DNA of 64,000 bases, taken from contig NZ_BAJV01000016.1 of NCBI RefSeq assembly GCF_000613885.1, forward strand, positions 1 to 64,000. Reading direction: 5' to 3'. Below the pieces are notes generated by a model that had not been told where the DNA came from, did no database searches, and saw only the letters and a program-made list of their open reading frames with translations. This document shows positions 10,518-19,674 of this stretch, piece after piece. This stretch comes from Asaia prunellae JCM 25354. GTDB lineage: Bacteria > Pseudomonadota > Alphaproteobacteria > Acetobacterales > Acetobacteraceae. The stretch's first letter is position 1; each line of letters starts with the position of its first letter. The translations under genes and the position numbers were made by a program.

Positions 10518-10994
10518 ATGAATTTCAAGCTTCTCGGTGCGCTTGGTCTGGCAGTCGTTCTGGCTGCCTGCTCGGACGAATCAAACAAGGGTGCATCGAC
10601 CGGTGCAGGTGCAACGGCTCAGGAAACCGGCGCTGCGCCCGGCAGTGAAGCCGATCTGGTCGCCAATGTCGGTGATCGCATCTTCTTCGATCTGGCCCGC
10701 AACACGCTTTCGAGCGATGCTCAGGCGACCCTCGACAAGCAGGCTGCATGGCTTGCCCGTTACCCGCAGGTCAGCGTCGAGATCGCTGGTAACTGCGACG
10801 ACCGTGGTACGGAAGAATACAACATCGCACTGGGTCAGCGCCGTGCAAATGCGGCTCGCGATTATCTGGTTGCCAAGGGCGTAGCACCTTCGCGCATCAC
10901 GACAATTTCCTACGGCAAAGACCGCCCCACAGCTGACGGCGATGACGAGCAGGCATGGGCTCAGAACCGTAACGCGATCACGTCGGTCAAGTAA
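10518..10994 (+). CDS. pal: Peptidoglycan-associated lipoprotein Pal
   Basis: Pal is an outer-membrane lipoprotein that anchors to peptidoglycan and binds TolB/TolA. It has a lipoprotein signal with lipobox LAAC (Cys18), then an Ala/Gly linker and an OmpA-like domain (FFDLARNTLSSDAQATL, GNCDDRGTEEYN, LGQRRANAARDYL). ATG 10518 is chosen over the in-frame TTG 10509 because it gives the standard short signal peptide and has AGGG upstream. Length is 158 residues. Confidence 0.95.
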   Translation: MNFKLLGALGLAVVLAACSDESNKGASTGAGATAQETGAAPGSEADLVANVGDRIFFDLARNTLSSDAQATLDKQAAWLARYPQVSVEIAGNCDDRGTEEYNIALGQRRANAARDYLVAKGVAPSRITTISYGKDRPTADGDDEQAWAQNRNAITSVK

Positions 10995-10999
10995 TCGGG

Positions 11000-11017
11000 C
11001 AGTCTCTGTAGAGACTG
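11000..11017 (+). terminator. Weak hairpin after pal
   Basis: CAGTCTCT and AGAGACTG form a tight inverted repeat 5 nt after the pal stop, followed by TTTCTGTT. The very small loop makes it a weak terminator candidate. Confidence 0.4.
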
Positions 11018-11120
11018 TTTCTGTTGCCTGACGGCGGGGGTTCTCCAGCCACGAGCCAGAACAGCCCCCTTTTTCGATCTGTCGGTCAGATCGGATCGCC
11101 CTAAGGTAAAGAGAGCTTGA

Positions 11121-11157
11121 AACCGGCTGGCGCTTATGCGCCAGCCGGTTTTGTTTT
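11121..11157 (+). terminator. Rho-independent terminator between pal and cpoB
   Basis: A 13-bp perfect stem, AACCGGCTGGCGC and GCGCCAGCCGGTT, with a TTAT loop is followed by TTGTTTTA. It lies 67 nt before the cpoB start, so cpoB is probably transcribed mainly from its own promoter. Confidence 0.85.
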
Positions 11158-11223
11158 ATGGTGACTTCGATTCTGCGTGGTAACCTGCCCGCACCCACTC
11201 ACGATTTGACTGAAGGATGCGCC

Positions 11224-12060
11224 ATGCGCGGTGCCCGAGTTTCCCGGTTCTTCATCCTCTCGACTGTTCCGCTGATTTCTTTTCTGGTCATGCCTGACGC
11301 TCAGGCACAGATCTCTAGCCGTGAAGGCATTGCCCTGCAGAACCAGATCCAGCAGCTCAGTGAGCAGCTTCAGCAGGTGCAGAGCCGCGGTCAGGGTGCA
11401 GGTACGGCCACTGCAGCAGCGCCGGCTGTTCCTGCCGGAAGTAGTGATCTGGTCTCTCAGCTTCTGCAACGGGTATCGACACTAGAAAACGAAAACCGGG
11501 AAATGCGTGGTGAACTCGATCAGCTCATCAATCAGGTTCAGACGCAGAATGCCGCCGTCTCGAAAAAGATCGATGACATGCAGTTTGCTTCCCAGAATGG
11601 TGGTGGTGGTGGTGCGTCACCTGCGGCATCTGTAGCCTCTCCTTCGGTGCCAGCAGCGGCTCCGGATAAGCCGGTTACAGCGATAGAACTTCTCAAGACG
11701 GGGCAGGCTGCTCTCAAGGCACGGGATTACGACACGGCTCAGAGCGACGCTTCTCAGGCGCTTAAACTGGCCAAAACACCCAACGGCAAGCTTGAATCGC
11801 AATTTTTGCTGGCTCAGTCCCTTGCAGGGCAGAAACAGTACCGGGATTCGGCGCTGGCCTATTACGATGCCTATAACCGGGCACCGAAATCACCTCGCGC
11901 CGCAGAAGCCCTTATTGGTGTTTCGGCCTCCATGCTGGCTCTGGGTGACAAGAATTCAGCCTGTCAGGCCCTCCAGAAGCTGGAAGCAGAATTTCCCTCC
12001 CCGGCGCCGCGCGTCAAAGCTGCAGTCACGACATTCAAGGGGCGTGCAAGCTGCCATTGA
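11224..12060 (+). CDS. cpoB: Cell division coordinator CpoB (YbgF)
   Basis: CpoB is a periplasmic protein that links the Tol complex to cell-wall synthesis at the septum. The 278-residue protein has a Sec signal ending in DAQAQ, a Gln-rich coiled coil (NQIQQLSEQLQQVQ) that forms trimers in the family, an Ala/Gly linker, and C-terminal TPR units (LLKTGQAALKARDYD, FLLAQSLAGQKQYRDSA). ATG 11224 is preceded by AAGGA; the open frame extends further upstream but runs back toward the terminator. The stop overlaps the putative tilS start (TTGA). Confidence 0.93.
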   Translation: MRGARVSRFFILSTVPLISFLVMPDAQAQISSREGIALQNQIQQLSEQLQQVQSRGQGAGTATAAAPAVPAGSSDLVSQLLQRVSTLENENREMRGELDQLINQVQTQNAAVSKKIDDMQFASQNGGGGGASPAASVASPSVPAAAPDKPVTAIELLKTGQAALKARDYDTAQSDASQALKLAKTPNGKLESQFLLAQSLAGQKQYRDSALAYYDAYNRAPKSPRAAEALIGVSASMLALGDKNSACQALQKLEAEFPSPAPRVKAAVTTFKGRASCH

Positions 12061-13313
12061 GGCATGAAGAGCCGATCGGCGACGAGGAATTTGCCGATCT
12101 GATGTCTGTTTTCGGGAGGTTTCCTCCCGATGAGCCCTCGTATACGGTCGGCGTGGCGGTGTCAGGGGGAGCTGACAGTCTGTGTCTTGCCTGGTTGATG
12201 CGAAGATGGCGGCGTTCTGCTCTGGCCTTGATCGTTGATCATGGATTGAGAACGGGATCCGATAGCGAAGCCGTAGAAACGGCAGCACGACTTGAAAGCT
12301 TCGGCATGCCCGCCGTAATTCTTACTCTCGATCATCTCGATCCGGGGCGTCGTGTCCAGGAACAGGCACGCAAGGCGCGTTATGAGATCTTGACCGCAGC
12401 CTGTCTCGAGCGTGGTATTCTCGATCTGGCGCTTGGTCATCATGAACGAGATCAAGTGGAAACATTCCTTCTGCGCAAGACACATGGCAGCAAGTCCCAC
12501 GGTCTCGCCGCTATGGCATTCGCACGCGAGACTCCGGAATTGCGCTATCTGCGGCCTTTGCTGCAAATCCCACCTGAACGACTAAGAACGACTCTGAGAG
12601 CCGGGGGTATCTCCTGGGTAGAAGATCCCAGCAACAAGAACCCTGTCTTCGAGCGTGTTCGCATTCGTCAGTCTCTCGACAGGGAAGCACGCAGTTCCTG
12701 TCGCACTCAGCTTGCTTTTCAGGGGCAACGGCGGAACGTGCGAGAGAACGGAATGGTACAGGCTCTAGCAGCCTTGCATATCGATCCGCTGGGTTTTGCG
12801 GTGATGGAAACACTTCCTGAGGATACCACCCTTCTGGGGCGGATCTGGCAGGTAATCGGCGGCAGTTCATACCCTCCGTCTTCTGCCATTCTGGAAAGGG
12901 TAATCGCCAGTCCTCAACCTGTGACCTTTGGCGGTGTGCAGCTTTGCGTTGCTGGTCGGCTGGGCAGAGGCTGGATGTTGGCGAGAGAGCCTGGCGCTGT
13001 GGTCGAACGGCGGACAGCAGATCACGGTATTCTGTGGGACCGGCGCTTTCGACTGGAAGGCGTCCTGCCTCAGGAAGGGGCAGTGATTGCAGCGCTCGGC
13101 GCAGAATCATGCAGGTTTCGTCACCATGCGCTCCCTTCGGTTGTTCTGCGTGGTCTGCCTGCCTTATGGCAGGGCAACAAGCTTGTTGCTGTACCTCTTC
13201 TGGGAGCTTTTGCTGATATTGAATGGGCAAGAGCGAGTGTCGCCTTCCGACCTGCCATCCCGCTAAGCGACTTTTCGTTCTGGCCGGAATATCGAGATTC
13301 CCTGAAAACTTGA
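12057..13313 (+). CDS. tilS: tRNA(Ile)-lysidine synthase TilS
   Basis: TilS modifies C34 of tRNA-Ile(CAU) to lysidine so that it reads AUA codons. The PP-loop ATP-binding motif AVSGGADSLCL is at about residue 34, and LGHHERDQVETFL and EDPSNKNPVFERVR are further family signatures. The start is probably TTG 12057, overlapping the cpoB stop; ATG codons further in are alternatives. Length of 418 residues is normal. ftsH follows, as in many Alphaproteobacteria. Confidence 0.93.
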   Translation: MRHEEPIGDEEFADLMSVFGRFPPDEPSYTVGVAVSGGADSLCLAWLMRRWRRSALALIVDHGLRTGSDSEAVETAARLESFGMPAVILTLDHLDPGRRVQEQARKARYEILTAACLERGILDLALGHHERDQVETFLLRKTHGSKSHGLAAMAFARETPELRYLRPLLQIPPERLRTTLRAGGISWVEDPSNKNPVFERVRIRQSLDREARSSCRTQLAFQGQRRNVRENGMVQALAALHIDPLGFAVMETLPEDTTLLGRIWQVIGGSSYPPSSAILERVIASPQPVTFGGVQLCVAGRLGRGWMLAREPGAVVERRTADHGILWDRRFRLEGVLPQEGAVIAALGAESCRFRHHALPSVVLRGLPALWQGNKLVAVPLLGAFADIEWARASVAFRPAIPLSDFSFWPEYRDSLKT

Positions 13314-13458
13314 TCCCGGGGGGTGGGAACATATCGCCGAATGCTTATGTTAGCCTGACAAGTGTGTGGTTGCTGCCAGTTCCTGGCAGATAGCCATGGG
13401 CTATCGTCTCACCGTCGATCAATCTTCGACTTAAAGTTTGGAAATAATAGAGACAGTG

Positions 13459-15381
13459 ATGAACAATTTTGGCCGCAACCTGGCACTCTGGGTGATCATC
13501 ATCGTTCTGGCGTTGCTGCTTTTCCTGGCGTTCCAGCCAAGTGGGAGCCAGCGCGCGTCACAACAACTTGCCTATTCCGATTTCGTCAGTGATGTCGATC
13601 AGGGCAAGGTAAGGTCGGTTGTCGTTCAGAACCAGAATATTACCGGCACGCTCAAGGACGGTACCTCTTTCGAAACCTATGCTCCGGTTGATCTGGGTCT
13701 TGTGCCGAGAATGACGGCAAAAGGTGTGGAAGTTGTTGCCAAACCGGTGGATGCTGATGGCAGCCCGATCCTGCGTGCAGTCACCAGCTGGTTGCCGATG
13801 ATTTTCCTGCTCGGGATTGGCATCCTGTTCTTTCGTCAGATGCAATCAGGCAGCGGGCGAGCCATGGGTTTCGGAAAATCCCGGGCACGACTTCTGACCG
13901 AGAAGCAGGGACGCGTTACGTTCGACGATGTTGCTGGTATCGACGAAGCAAAATCCGAGCTTGAAGAAATTGTGGAGTTCCTGAAGGACCCGCAGAAATT
14001 TACCCGTCTGGGTGGCAAGATCCCCAAAGGGGCACTGCTCGTCGGGCCTCCCGGTACCGGCAAGACCTTGCTGGCCCGTGCGATTGCCGGTGAGGCGAAT
14101 GTGCCGTTCTTCACGATCTCAGGCTCTGATTTCGTCGAGATGTTCGTGGGTGTCGGGGCGTCCCGTGTGCGTGACATGTTCGAACAAGGCAAGAAATCCG
14201 CCCCGTGCATCATCTTTATCGATGAAATCGATGCTGTGGGCCGTCATCGCGGAGCCGGTCTTGGCGGTGGCAATGACGAACGTGAGCAGACTCTTAATCA
14301 GATGCTTGTCGAGATGGACGGTTTTGAGAGCAACGAGGGTGTGATTCTCATTGCGGCGACCAACCGCCCTGATGTGCTTGATCCTGCATTGCTGCGCCCT
14401 GGCCGGTTCGACCGTCAGGTTGTGGTGCCGAACCCGGATGTTGCAGGGCGTGAAAAGATCCTGCGTGTTCATATGCGCAAGGTGCCGCTTGCCTCTGACG
14501 TCGATCCGAAGGTTATTGCCCGTGGTACCCCTGGTTTTTCGGGTGCAGATCTCTCCAATCTTGTTAACGAGGCCGCTTTGCTCGCTGCCCGTCTTGGCAA
14601 GCGGACGGTTGCCATGCTCGAATTTGAAAATGCCAAGGACAAGGTGCTTATGGGTGCCGAACGTCGCTCGCTGGTGATGAGCGACTCAGAAAAGCGAAAC
14701 ACGGCTTACCACGAGGGCGGTCACGCAATATGCGCAATCCTGACGCCGGGATGCGACCCTGTGCACAAGGCGACAATCATACCGCGTGGTCGCGCGCTCG
14801 GCATGGTCATGAGCCTGCCGGAAGGTGATCGCTATTCGAAGAGCAAGGCGCAATGCAAAGCCGACCTGGTTCTGGCGATGGGCGGTCGCGTTGCTGAGGA
14901 ACTCATCTTCGGCGCCGAGAATGTCTGCACAGGCGCTTCAGGTGACATCAAGATGGCAACCAATCTGGCCCGTCGCATGGTCACCGAATGGGGCATGAGC
15001 GACAGGCTGGGGATGATTGCCTATGGCGACAATGGACAGGAAGTCTTCCTTGGGCATTCGGTGACGCAGAACAAGAACGTTTCCGAACAGACCGCGCGTG
15101 AGATCGACCGTGAAGTAAAGGAGCTTGTCGACGAAGCGTATCGCCGGGCTCATGCACTCCTTCTGGAGCATATCGACGATTTGCATCGTCTTGCAAATGC
15201 ATTGCTCGAGTTTGAAACGCTTACGGGCGATGAGGTTGGCAAGGTTATTCGTAATGAACCGGTAGAGCGGGTAGCGGTAGATGACTCCGCCCCCGATAAT
15301 CGCCGCGCCTCCGTGCCGACAGTGAAGCCTGAGCCTGCCGCAGGAACAGAGGCTCTCGATCCGTCGCCTCAGGCGGGTTGA
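13459..15381 (+). CDS. ftsH: ATP-dependent membrane protease FtsH
   Basis: FtsH is an inner-membrane AAA+ zinc protease for membrane and regulatory proteins. It has an N-terminal TM helix ([18 protein letters not shown]), a periplasmic loop, a second TM helix ([16 protein letters not shown]), Walker A GPPGTGKT, Walker B FIDEID, SRH region and zinc site HEGGH. ATG 13459 (MNNFGRN) is the family start; an in-frame TTG lies 21 nt upstream. Length is 640 residues. A strong terminator follows. Confidence 0.97.
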   Translation: MNNFGRNLALWVIIIVLALLLFLAFQPSGSQRASQQLAYSDFVSDVDQGKVRSVVVQNQNITGTLKDGTSFETYAPVDLGLVPRMTAKGVEVVAKPVDADGSPILRAVTSWLPMIFLLGIGILFFRQMQSGSGRAMGFGKSRARLLTEKQGRVTFDDVAGIDEAKSELEEIVEFLKDPQKFTRLGGKIPKGALLVGPPGTGKTLLARAIAGEANVPFFTISGSDFVEMFVGVGASRVRDMFEQGKKSAPCIIFIDEIDAVGRHRGAGLGGGNDEREQTLNQMLVEMDGFESNEGVILIAATNRPDVLDPALLRPGRFDRQVVVPNPDVAGREKILRVHMRKVPLASDVDPKVIARGTPGFSGADLSNLVNEAALLAARLGKRTVAMLEFENAKDKVLMGAERRSLVMSDSEKRNTAYHEGGHAICAILTPGCDPVHKATIIPRGRALGMVMSLPEGDRYSKSKAQCKADLVLAMGGRVAEELIFGAENVCTGASGDIKMATNLARRMVTEWGMSDRLGMIAYGDNGQEVFLGHSVTQNKNVSEQTAREIDREVKELVDEAYRRAHALLLEHIDDLHRLANALLEFETLTGDEVGKVIRNEPVERVAVDDSAPDNRRASVPTVKPEPAAGTEALDPSPQAG

Positions 15382-15404
15382 GCCAAGGTCAAGACTGAGA
15401 GAGA

Positions 15405-15430
15405 AAGGGGGGCATAAGCCCCCCTTTTTT
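15405..15430 (+). terminator. Terminator after ftsH
   Basis: GGGGGG (15407-15412) pairs with CCCCCC (15419-15424) around a CATAAG loop, followed by six T. It begins 23 nt after the ftsH stop and is a clear intrinsic terminator. Confidence 0.92.
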
Positions 15431-15495
15431 CGTAATGCGGGGTATGCTTGAAGAGCGACGTGCTACGACACGGGCAAGCGGGAAAAGGGACGGTC

Positions 15496-16860
15496 ATGAG
15501 TAAAGAGCGCAAGGCAGAGCGTAAGCTGTTCGGCACAGACGGTATTCGAGGCACCGCCAACAGTTTTCCGATGACAGTCGATGTGGCGCTCCGTCTGGGT
15601 CAGGCCGCAGGCTCTATTTCCGTCGTGGAGCGCATCGTCATAGTGTCGTACTGGGCAAGGATACGCGCCTGTCGGGCTATATGATAGAAAGCGCACTGGT
15701 ATCGGGATTTCTCTCTGCCGGCATGGATGTCATTCTCGTCGGTCCGTTACCTACGCCAGCCATAGCGATGTTGACCCGTTCACTACGCGCCGATCTGGGC
15801 GTGATGATATCGGCCTCGCATAACCCGTTTGGCGATAATGGCATCAAGCTTTTCGGCCCCGATGGTTTCAAGCTGTCAGACGATGTCGAGGCGGAAATCG
15901 AGTCTATGATGGGGCAGGATCTGACGGCCCGGATGGCTCCCCCGGAAGAGGTTGGTCGCGCCTCGCGTCTGAACGATGCTGCTGGTCGCTATATCGAGGC
16001 AGCCAAGGCGTCTTTTCCGAGAGGGTCACGCCTCGAAGGGCTGCGTATCGTCCTCGACTGCGCCAATGGTGCGGCCTATCGTGTAGCCCCGACCGCGTTG
16101 TGGGAGTTAGGGGCAGAGGTCATCAAGATCGGCTGCGAGCCCAACGGAGTGAATATCAACGCCAAATGCGGCTCTACCTATCCCGAGGCCCTGCGTGAGG
16201 CCGTGATCACTCATAAAGCGCATCTCGGCATCGCGCTCGATGGCGATGCTGATCGTCTCATCATCGTCGATGAGAAGGGGCAGATCGTCGATGGTGATCA
16301 GATCCTGGGGCTGATCACTCTTTTCTGCAGAAGAACGACCGCTTGGGTAGCAATGATGTCGTGGCGACGATCATGTCCAATCTGGGTCTCGAGAAAAAAC
16401 TGTCAGATCATGGTATTACCCTGCATCGCACGGCGGTGGGTGATCGCTATGTTGTCGAACGCATGCGTGACCGGGCTATCAGGCTTGGCGGTGAACAATC
16501 CGGCCATATGATCCTCTCCGATTTTGCGACGACAGGTGATGGACTGATCGCCGCATTACAGGTGCTGGCTGTTCTGGTCGAAAAAGGACGTCCTGCCAGC
16601 GAGGTTCTGCGGGTTTTTGAACCTTATCCGCAGTTGTTGCGCAATGTCCGTTACCAGGGGGGAGATCCTCTGGAAACCGATCTTCTTACTGAAGCACGTC
16701 ACAAGGCTGAGGCGAGGCTTGGGAAGAAAGGGCGTCTGGTGCTACGCAAAAGCGGCACTGAACCGCTCGTTCGGGTTATGGCAGAAGCGAGGATCCTGCA
16801 CTGGTGGAAGAGGTCGTCTCCGCAATCTGCGACGCCGTTCAAAGGGCGGTTTCCGCCTGA
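15496..16860 (+). CDS. glmM: Phosphoglucosamine mutase GlmM, three frame breaks
   Basis: GlmM converts glucosamine-6-P to glucosamine-1-P for peptidoglycan and LPS. Family signatures are FGTDGIRG, the phosphoserine loop [14 protein letters not shown], the metal site DGDADR and [11 protein letters not shown]. The frame breaks near 15612 (adding C gives [20 protein letters not shown]), near 16321 in a T4 run (adding T gives [15 protein letters not shown]) and near 16789 (adding G gives [13 protein letters not shown]). Each is one lost base. The repaired protein is about 455 residues, normal for the family. Since glmM is normally essential, these are probably sequence errors. The stop overlaps the thiD start by one base. 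Confidence 0.9.
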
Positions 16861-17654
16861 TGAGGGGGCGTGTCCTGATTGTTGCCGGAAGCGACTCCGG
16901 TGGTGGTGCCGGTATTCAGGCTGATATCAAAACGGTCAGTGCTTTTGGCGGATTTGCCATGACTGCAATCACGGCCGTTACCGCCCAGAATACATTTGGT
17001 GTCACCAATATCGCCTGTCTGTCCCCTGGTATGGTGGCTGACCAGATATGTGCCGTCCTTGATGATATCGGAGCTGATATCATCAAAGTAGGAATGCTGG
17101 GCAATGCCGAGATTATGGAAGCTGTTTCAGACACGCTTGACCGTTATCCGGAAATACGCTGCGTGATCGATCCTGTGATGGTTGCGACGAGCGGTGCCAG
17201 ATTGATAACCAGAGATGGAGAAGCCGCTTTTCAGCGTCTTTTCAGGCATTGCTTTCTTCTGACGCCCAATCTGCCAGAACTGGAGATATTGAGCGGTCGA
17301 ACCCTCCTGACGGCTCAGGAAATGGAGGGAGCGGCTCTCGAAGTCAGGGAAGCTCAGAATATAAGCTGGATTCTGGCGAAGGGAGGGCATCTGCGCGGCG
17401 ACGAGGTCATCGATATTCTGCTCTCAGGTGAAAACAGAGAGCACTACAGGGACAAGAAAATCGATACGCTGCATACACATGGTACAGGCTGTACTCTCGC
17501 CAGTGCCATCGCTGTCTGTCTCGCACAGGGTGATACGGTCAGTAACGCTGTCAGACGTGGTAGAAACTATGTCCGTCAGGCGATCTTGCAGGCGCCGCCT
17601 TTCGGAAAAGGTAGCGCCAGACCAATGAATCACATGTGTCAGAAAGAAGGCTGA
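16860..17654 (+). CDS. thiD: Hydroxymethylpyrimidine (phosphate) kinase ThiD
   Basis: ThiD phosphorylates HMP and HMP-phosphate in thiamine synthesis. The 264-residue ribokinase-fold protein begins [20 protein letters not shown], a ThiD hallmark, and ends with the anion-hole motif [13 protein letters not shown]. The start codon uses the last A of the glmM stop (TGATG), so the genes are coupled. The 3' end overlaps the convergent ctrA stop by 16 nt. Confidence 0.94.
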   Translation: MRGRVLIVAGSDSGGGAGIQADIKTVSAFGGFAMTAITAVTAQNTFGVTNIACLSPGMVADQICAVLDDIGADIIKVGMLGNAEIMEAVSDTLDRYPEIRCVIDPVMVATSGARLITRDGEAAFQRLFRHCFLLTPNLPELEILSGRTLLTAQEMEGAALEVREAQNISWILAKGGHLRGDEVIDILLSGENREHYRDKKIDTLHTHGTGCTLASAIAVCLAQGDTVSNAVRRGRNYVRQAILQAPPFGKGSARPMNHMCQKEG

Positions 17655-18382
17655 AGAACAGAGGGGCTGATCTTTGCCTGTTCGTGACTGGCTTCCGTAG
17701 TAACAGCCTTGCTGTCTTCACGTAGGACATAGCCTCGCCCCCAGACGGTGCCAATCAGATGGCCTGCACCAAATTGCTGCAACTTTCTGCGCAACTTGCA
17801 GATGAAAACATCGATAATTTTCATCTCCGGCTCATCAATGCCCCCGTAAAGATGGTTCAGAAATGCGTCTTTTGTAAGGACATTGCCCTTGCGGAGTACG
17901 AGCAATTCCAGAATGGCATATTCCTTGCCAGTCAGCTGCACATGGTGACCGTCGATCGATGCACTTTTGGCGTTCAGATCAAGCGACAGGGGGCCAATTG
18001 TTACAACTGTAGTGCTGAAGCCACGCGACCGGCGCAGAACAGCCTGGAGGCGTGCGAGAAGTTCCTCTGAATCAAAAGGCTTGGTGATGTAATCATCTGC
18101 ACCAGCATGAAATGCCTTGATTTTGGCCTGAGCGCTTCCGAGGGTACTCAGCACAATAATCGGCGTTTGTATTTGTGTTTTACGAGCACGCCGTATGACT
18201 TCATTTCCCTCCATATCGTCCAGAGTAAGTTCGGTCAGGGCAAGATCATAATCATAATGGCGCAGCATATCGATTGCTTCATGCCCGGTATGAGCATGAT
18301 CAACAGTAATACCGCCCTGTCTGAGGGTTTTGATCAGAGCTTGAGCCGCAGCTTGATCGCTTTCCACAAGAAGGAGGCGCAT
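17639..18382 (-). CDS. ctrA: CtrA-type response regulator with Glu at the phosphoacceptor site
   Basis: CtrA is an OmpR-type regulator of cell cycle and motility genes in Alphaproteobacteria. The C-terminal winged helix is nearly canonical (TGKEYAILELL, FLNHLYGGIDEPE, KIIDVFICKLRRKL, VWGRGYVLR). The receiver domain keeps ADDYITKPF but residue 51 is Glu (codon GAA; ...LALTELTLDDMEG) where CtrA has its phosphorylated Asp. Residue 8 of the acidic pocket is Ser (VESD; usually EDD). In Caulobacter, CtrA D51E is a known phosphomimetic allele. I infer activity independent of phosphorylation. There is also a ~20-residue C-terminal tail. ATG 18382 gives exact alignment of residue 51; GGAG lies upstream. 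Length is 247 residues. Confidence 0.93.
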   Translation of the reverse strand: MRLLLVESDQAAAQALIKTLRQGGITVDHAHTGHEAIDMLRHYDYDLALTELTLDDMEGNEVIRRARKTQIQTPIIVLSTLGSAQAKIKAFHAGADDYITKPFDSEELLARLQAVLRRSRGFSTTVVTIGPLSLDLNAKSASIDGHHVQLTGKEYAILELLVLRKGNVLTKDAFLNHLYGGIDEPEMKIIDVFICKLRRKLQQFGAGHLIGTVWGRGYVLREDSKAVTTEASHEQAKISPSVLQPSF

Positions 18383-18832
18383 CTCATCAATCTCCAGGGT
18401 TGATGTTGCTGTGTTACTACCTAAGGTTGCTGTCAGCAAGCAAAATACGTTCTTGAAGCCAAAACATTTTTCAGAATTAGTAACGTGTTTTTAACGTGTC
18501 AATTCTAGTATTTTCTTGGATGATTCTGAAATTAACCAGAGGCTATAACAAATTTCTTTCTGTTGTTGGTGAAGGTATGGTGAAAATTTCCGTCCTGGAT
18601 AGTTAAAGTGATAACGAATTTTAACGAAACGGTGGAAAGTATTATCAATGTGCCCCATTTTCGTGACATGCGATACCCGTATAGGTTGTATGTCTGATCG
18701 GGCTATCGGCATGTATAAACGGTCAGGAAAACGGTCTTTCACAGATTATTTCGTTTGGTTCTCTGTATTGAGCGCGATCGGGCAGTAAGACGGCGATGGC
18801 CATTTGCGAACCGGGAACGAGGGGCAAGTGTC
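18383..18832. promoter_or_regulatory. ctrA upstream region with tandem TAACG repeats
   Basis: This 450-nt AT-rich gap separates ctrA (minus) from an unknown plus-strand gene. It contains two tandem direct repeat pairs: TAACGTGT at 18481 and 18492 (11-bp period), and TAACGAA at 18612 and 18622 (10-bp period). The first pair reads GTAA-N7-TTAAC, one mismatch from the CtrA box TTAA-N7-TTAA(C). It lies about 100 nt upstream of the ctrA start. CtrA autoregulation is the natural inference. No small gene is evident. Confidence 0.5.
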
Positions 18833-19180
18833 ATGTGGATCAGAAGAAACACGAGAATGCAGAGAGAGCGTGAACTGCTTGATCGTGCACAGGCATTGAT
18901 GGCTGTATTACGCCGTGAAACCAGTGTGCGTCTTACCCGACGCAATGCGGAGGCAAGAATCGTGGGGGCCGAACGTGCGGTCCTGGCATCCAATGACAGC
19001 GACAAGGCTGTAGAGGGATTTGTGAACTGGTTGCCTGAGGCGCGTGGCGCCATCGAAAAGGCACGCAGAGCCGAGCGTGAAGTCGCAATCGACGTCGCTG
19101 TGGCCTATCATGTATTTGTGCTGGCCAGGAATGCGTCGCTTCCCTCTGATGAATGTGAGGAGGGGGCCAATTCACTCTAG
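18833..19180 (+). CDS. Hypothetical charged helical protein divergent from ctrA
   Basis: I do not recognise this 115-residue protein. It is rich in Arg, Glu and Ala and looks helical throughout (RERELLDRAQALMAVLRR, EKARRAEREVAIDVAVA), with no signal peptide or membrane segment. ATG 18833 has GAGGGG 9 nt upstream, supporting a real gene. It is divergent from ctrA across the repeat-rich gap. Its size and coiled-coil look recall FliJ-like flagellar proteins, which can lie near ctrA in this class, but no sequence motif proves this. Confidence 0.6.
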   Translation: MWIRRNTRMQRERELLDRAQALMAVLRRETSVRLTRRNAEARIVGAERAVLASNDSDKAVEGFVNWLPEARGAIEKARRAEREVAIDVAVAYHVFVLARNASLPSDECEEGANSL

Positions 19181-19239
19181 GGCGGCGGCTCTGTATATCT
19201 CGGGTTTTCTGCCGCATTCCGGGTGGAAGCGTCAGATAT

Positions 19240-19656
19240 TTACAGGCGTCTTTCAGTTTCGATTTCGTACCAGGGGCGCGTGCCTATGATAACGCAGGCG
19301 ACTGGATGGGACCGGTCCCGGACGAAGGAGAGATAGGTCTCCCCATTCTCTGTAAAAAGGTCTGTGCGTGCGCTCATGGTCGCGCTGACGTTGCCCTTGG
19401 GCTGTTGTGAGAGAGTGGCAGCCGCATGAGCCAATAATCTCCACACTGCGCGTTCCACGGCCTCAAGGAGTCGTTCGGGTTGGGGGGCTTCAGAAGAAAA
19501 TCTTGTAGTAAGCCTGTCCCAGTCCTGTCGGGTCAGAAAGGCGGGGACACCACCTGCCGGTGTTTCGCGCTCAGCACGGCAGAGAAGCCCTGCCTGTGCG
19601 AGCTGAACAATATCAGTAGCTGGCAGATTCATCGGATCAAGCGCGAATTCCTTCAT
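19240..19656 (-). CDS. Hypothetical protein, 138 residues
   Basis: This is an unrecognised soluble-looking protein with no signal peptide or membrane helix. The C-terminal half has alternating hydrophobic stretches (TYLSFVRDRS, VACVIIGTRPWYEIE), suggesting a small alpha/beta domain. It follows the secreted protein at 19675 by only 18 nt on the same strand, so the two are probably co-transcribed with the M29 aminopeptidase upstream. Confidence 0.6.
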   Translation of the reverse strand: MKEFALDPMNLPATDIVQLAQAGLLCRAERETPAGGVPAFLTRQDWDRLTTRFSSEAPQPERLLEAVERAVWRLLAHAAATLSQQPKGNVSATMSARTDLFTENGETYLSFVRDRSHPVACVIIGTRPWYEIETERRL

Positions 19657-19674
19657 GTGCAGTTTACCGTGACT

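Noticed and set aside
15496-16860. glmM, and other broken genes, as true pseudogenes showing genome decay
   Set aside because: The flanking protein sequence is perfectly conserved on both sides of each break, single-base repair restores it, and several genes are normally essential. Decay would also produce stops, larger deletions and IS elements, none of which is seen.
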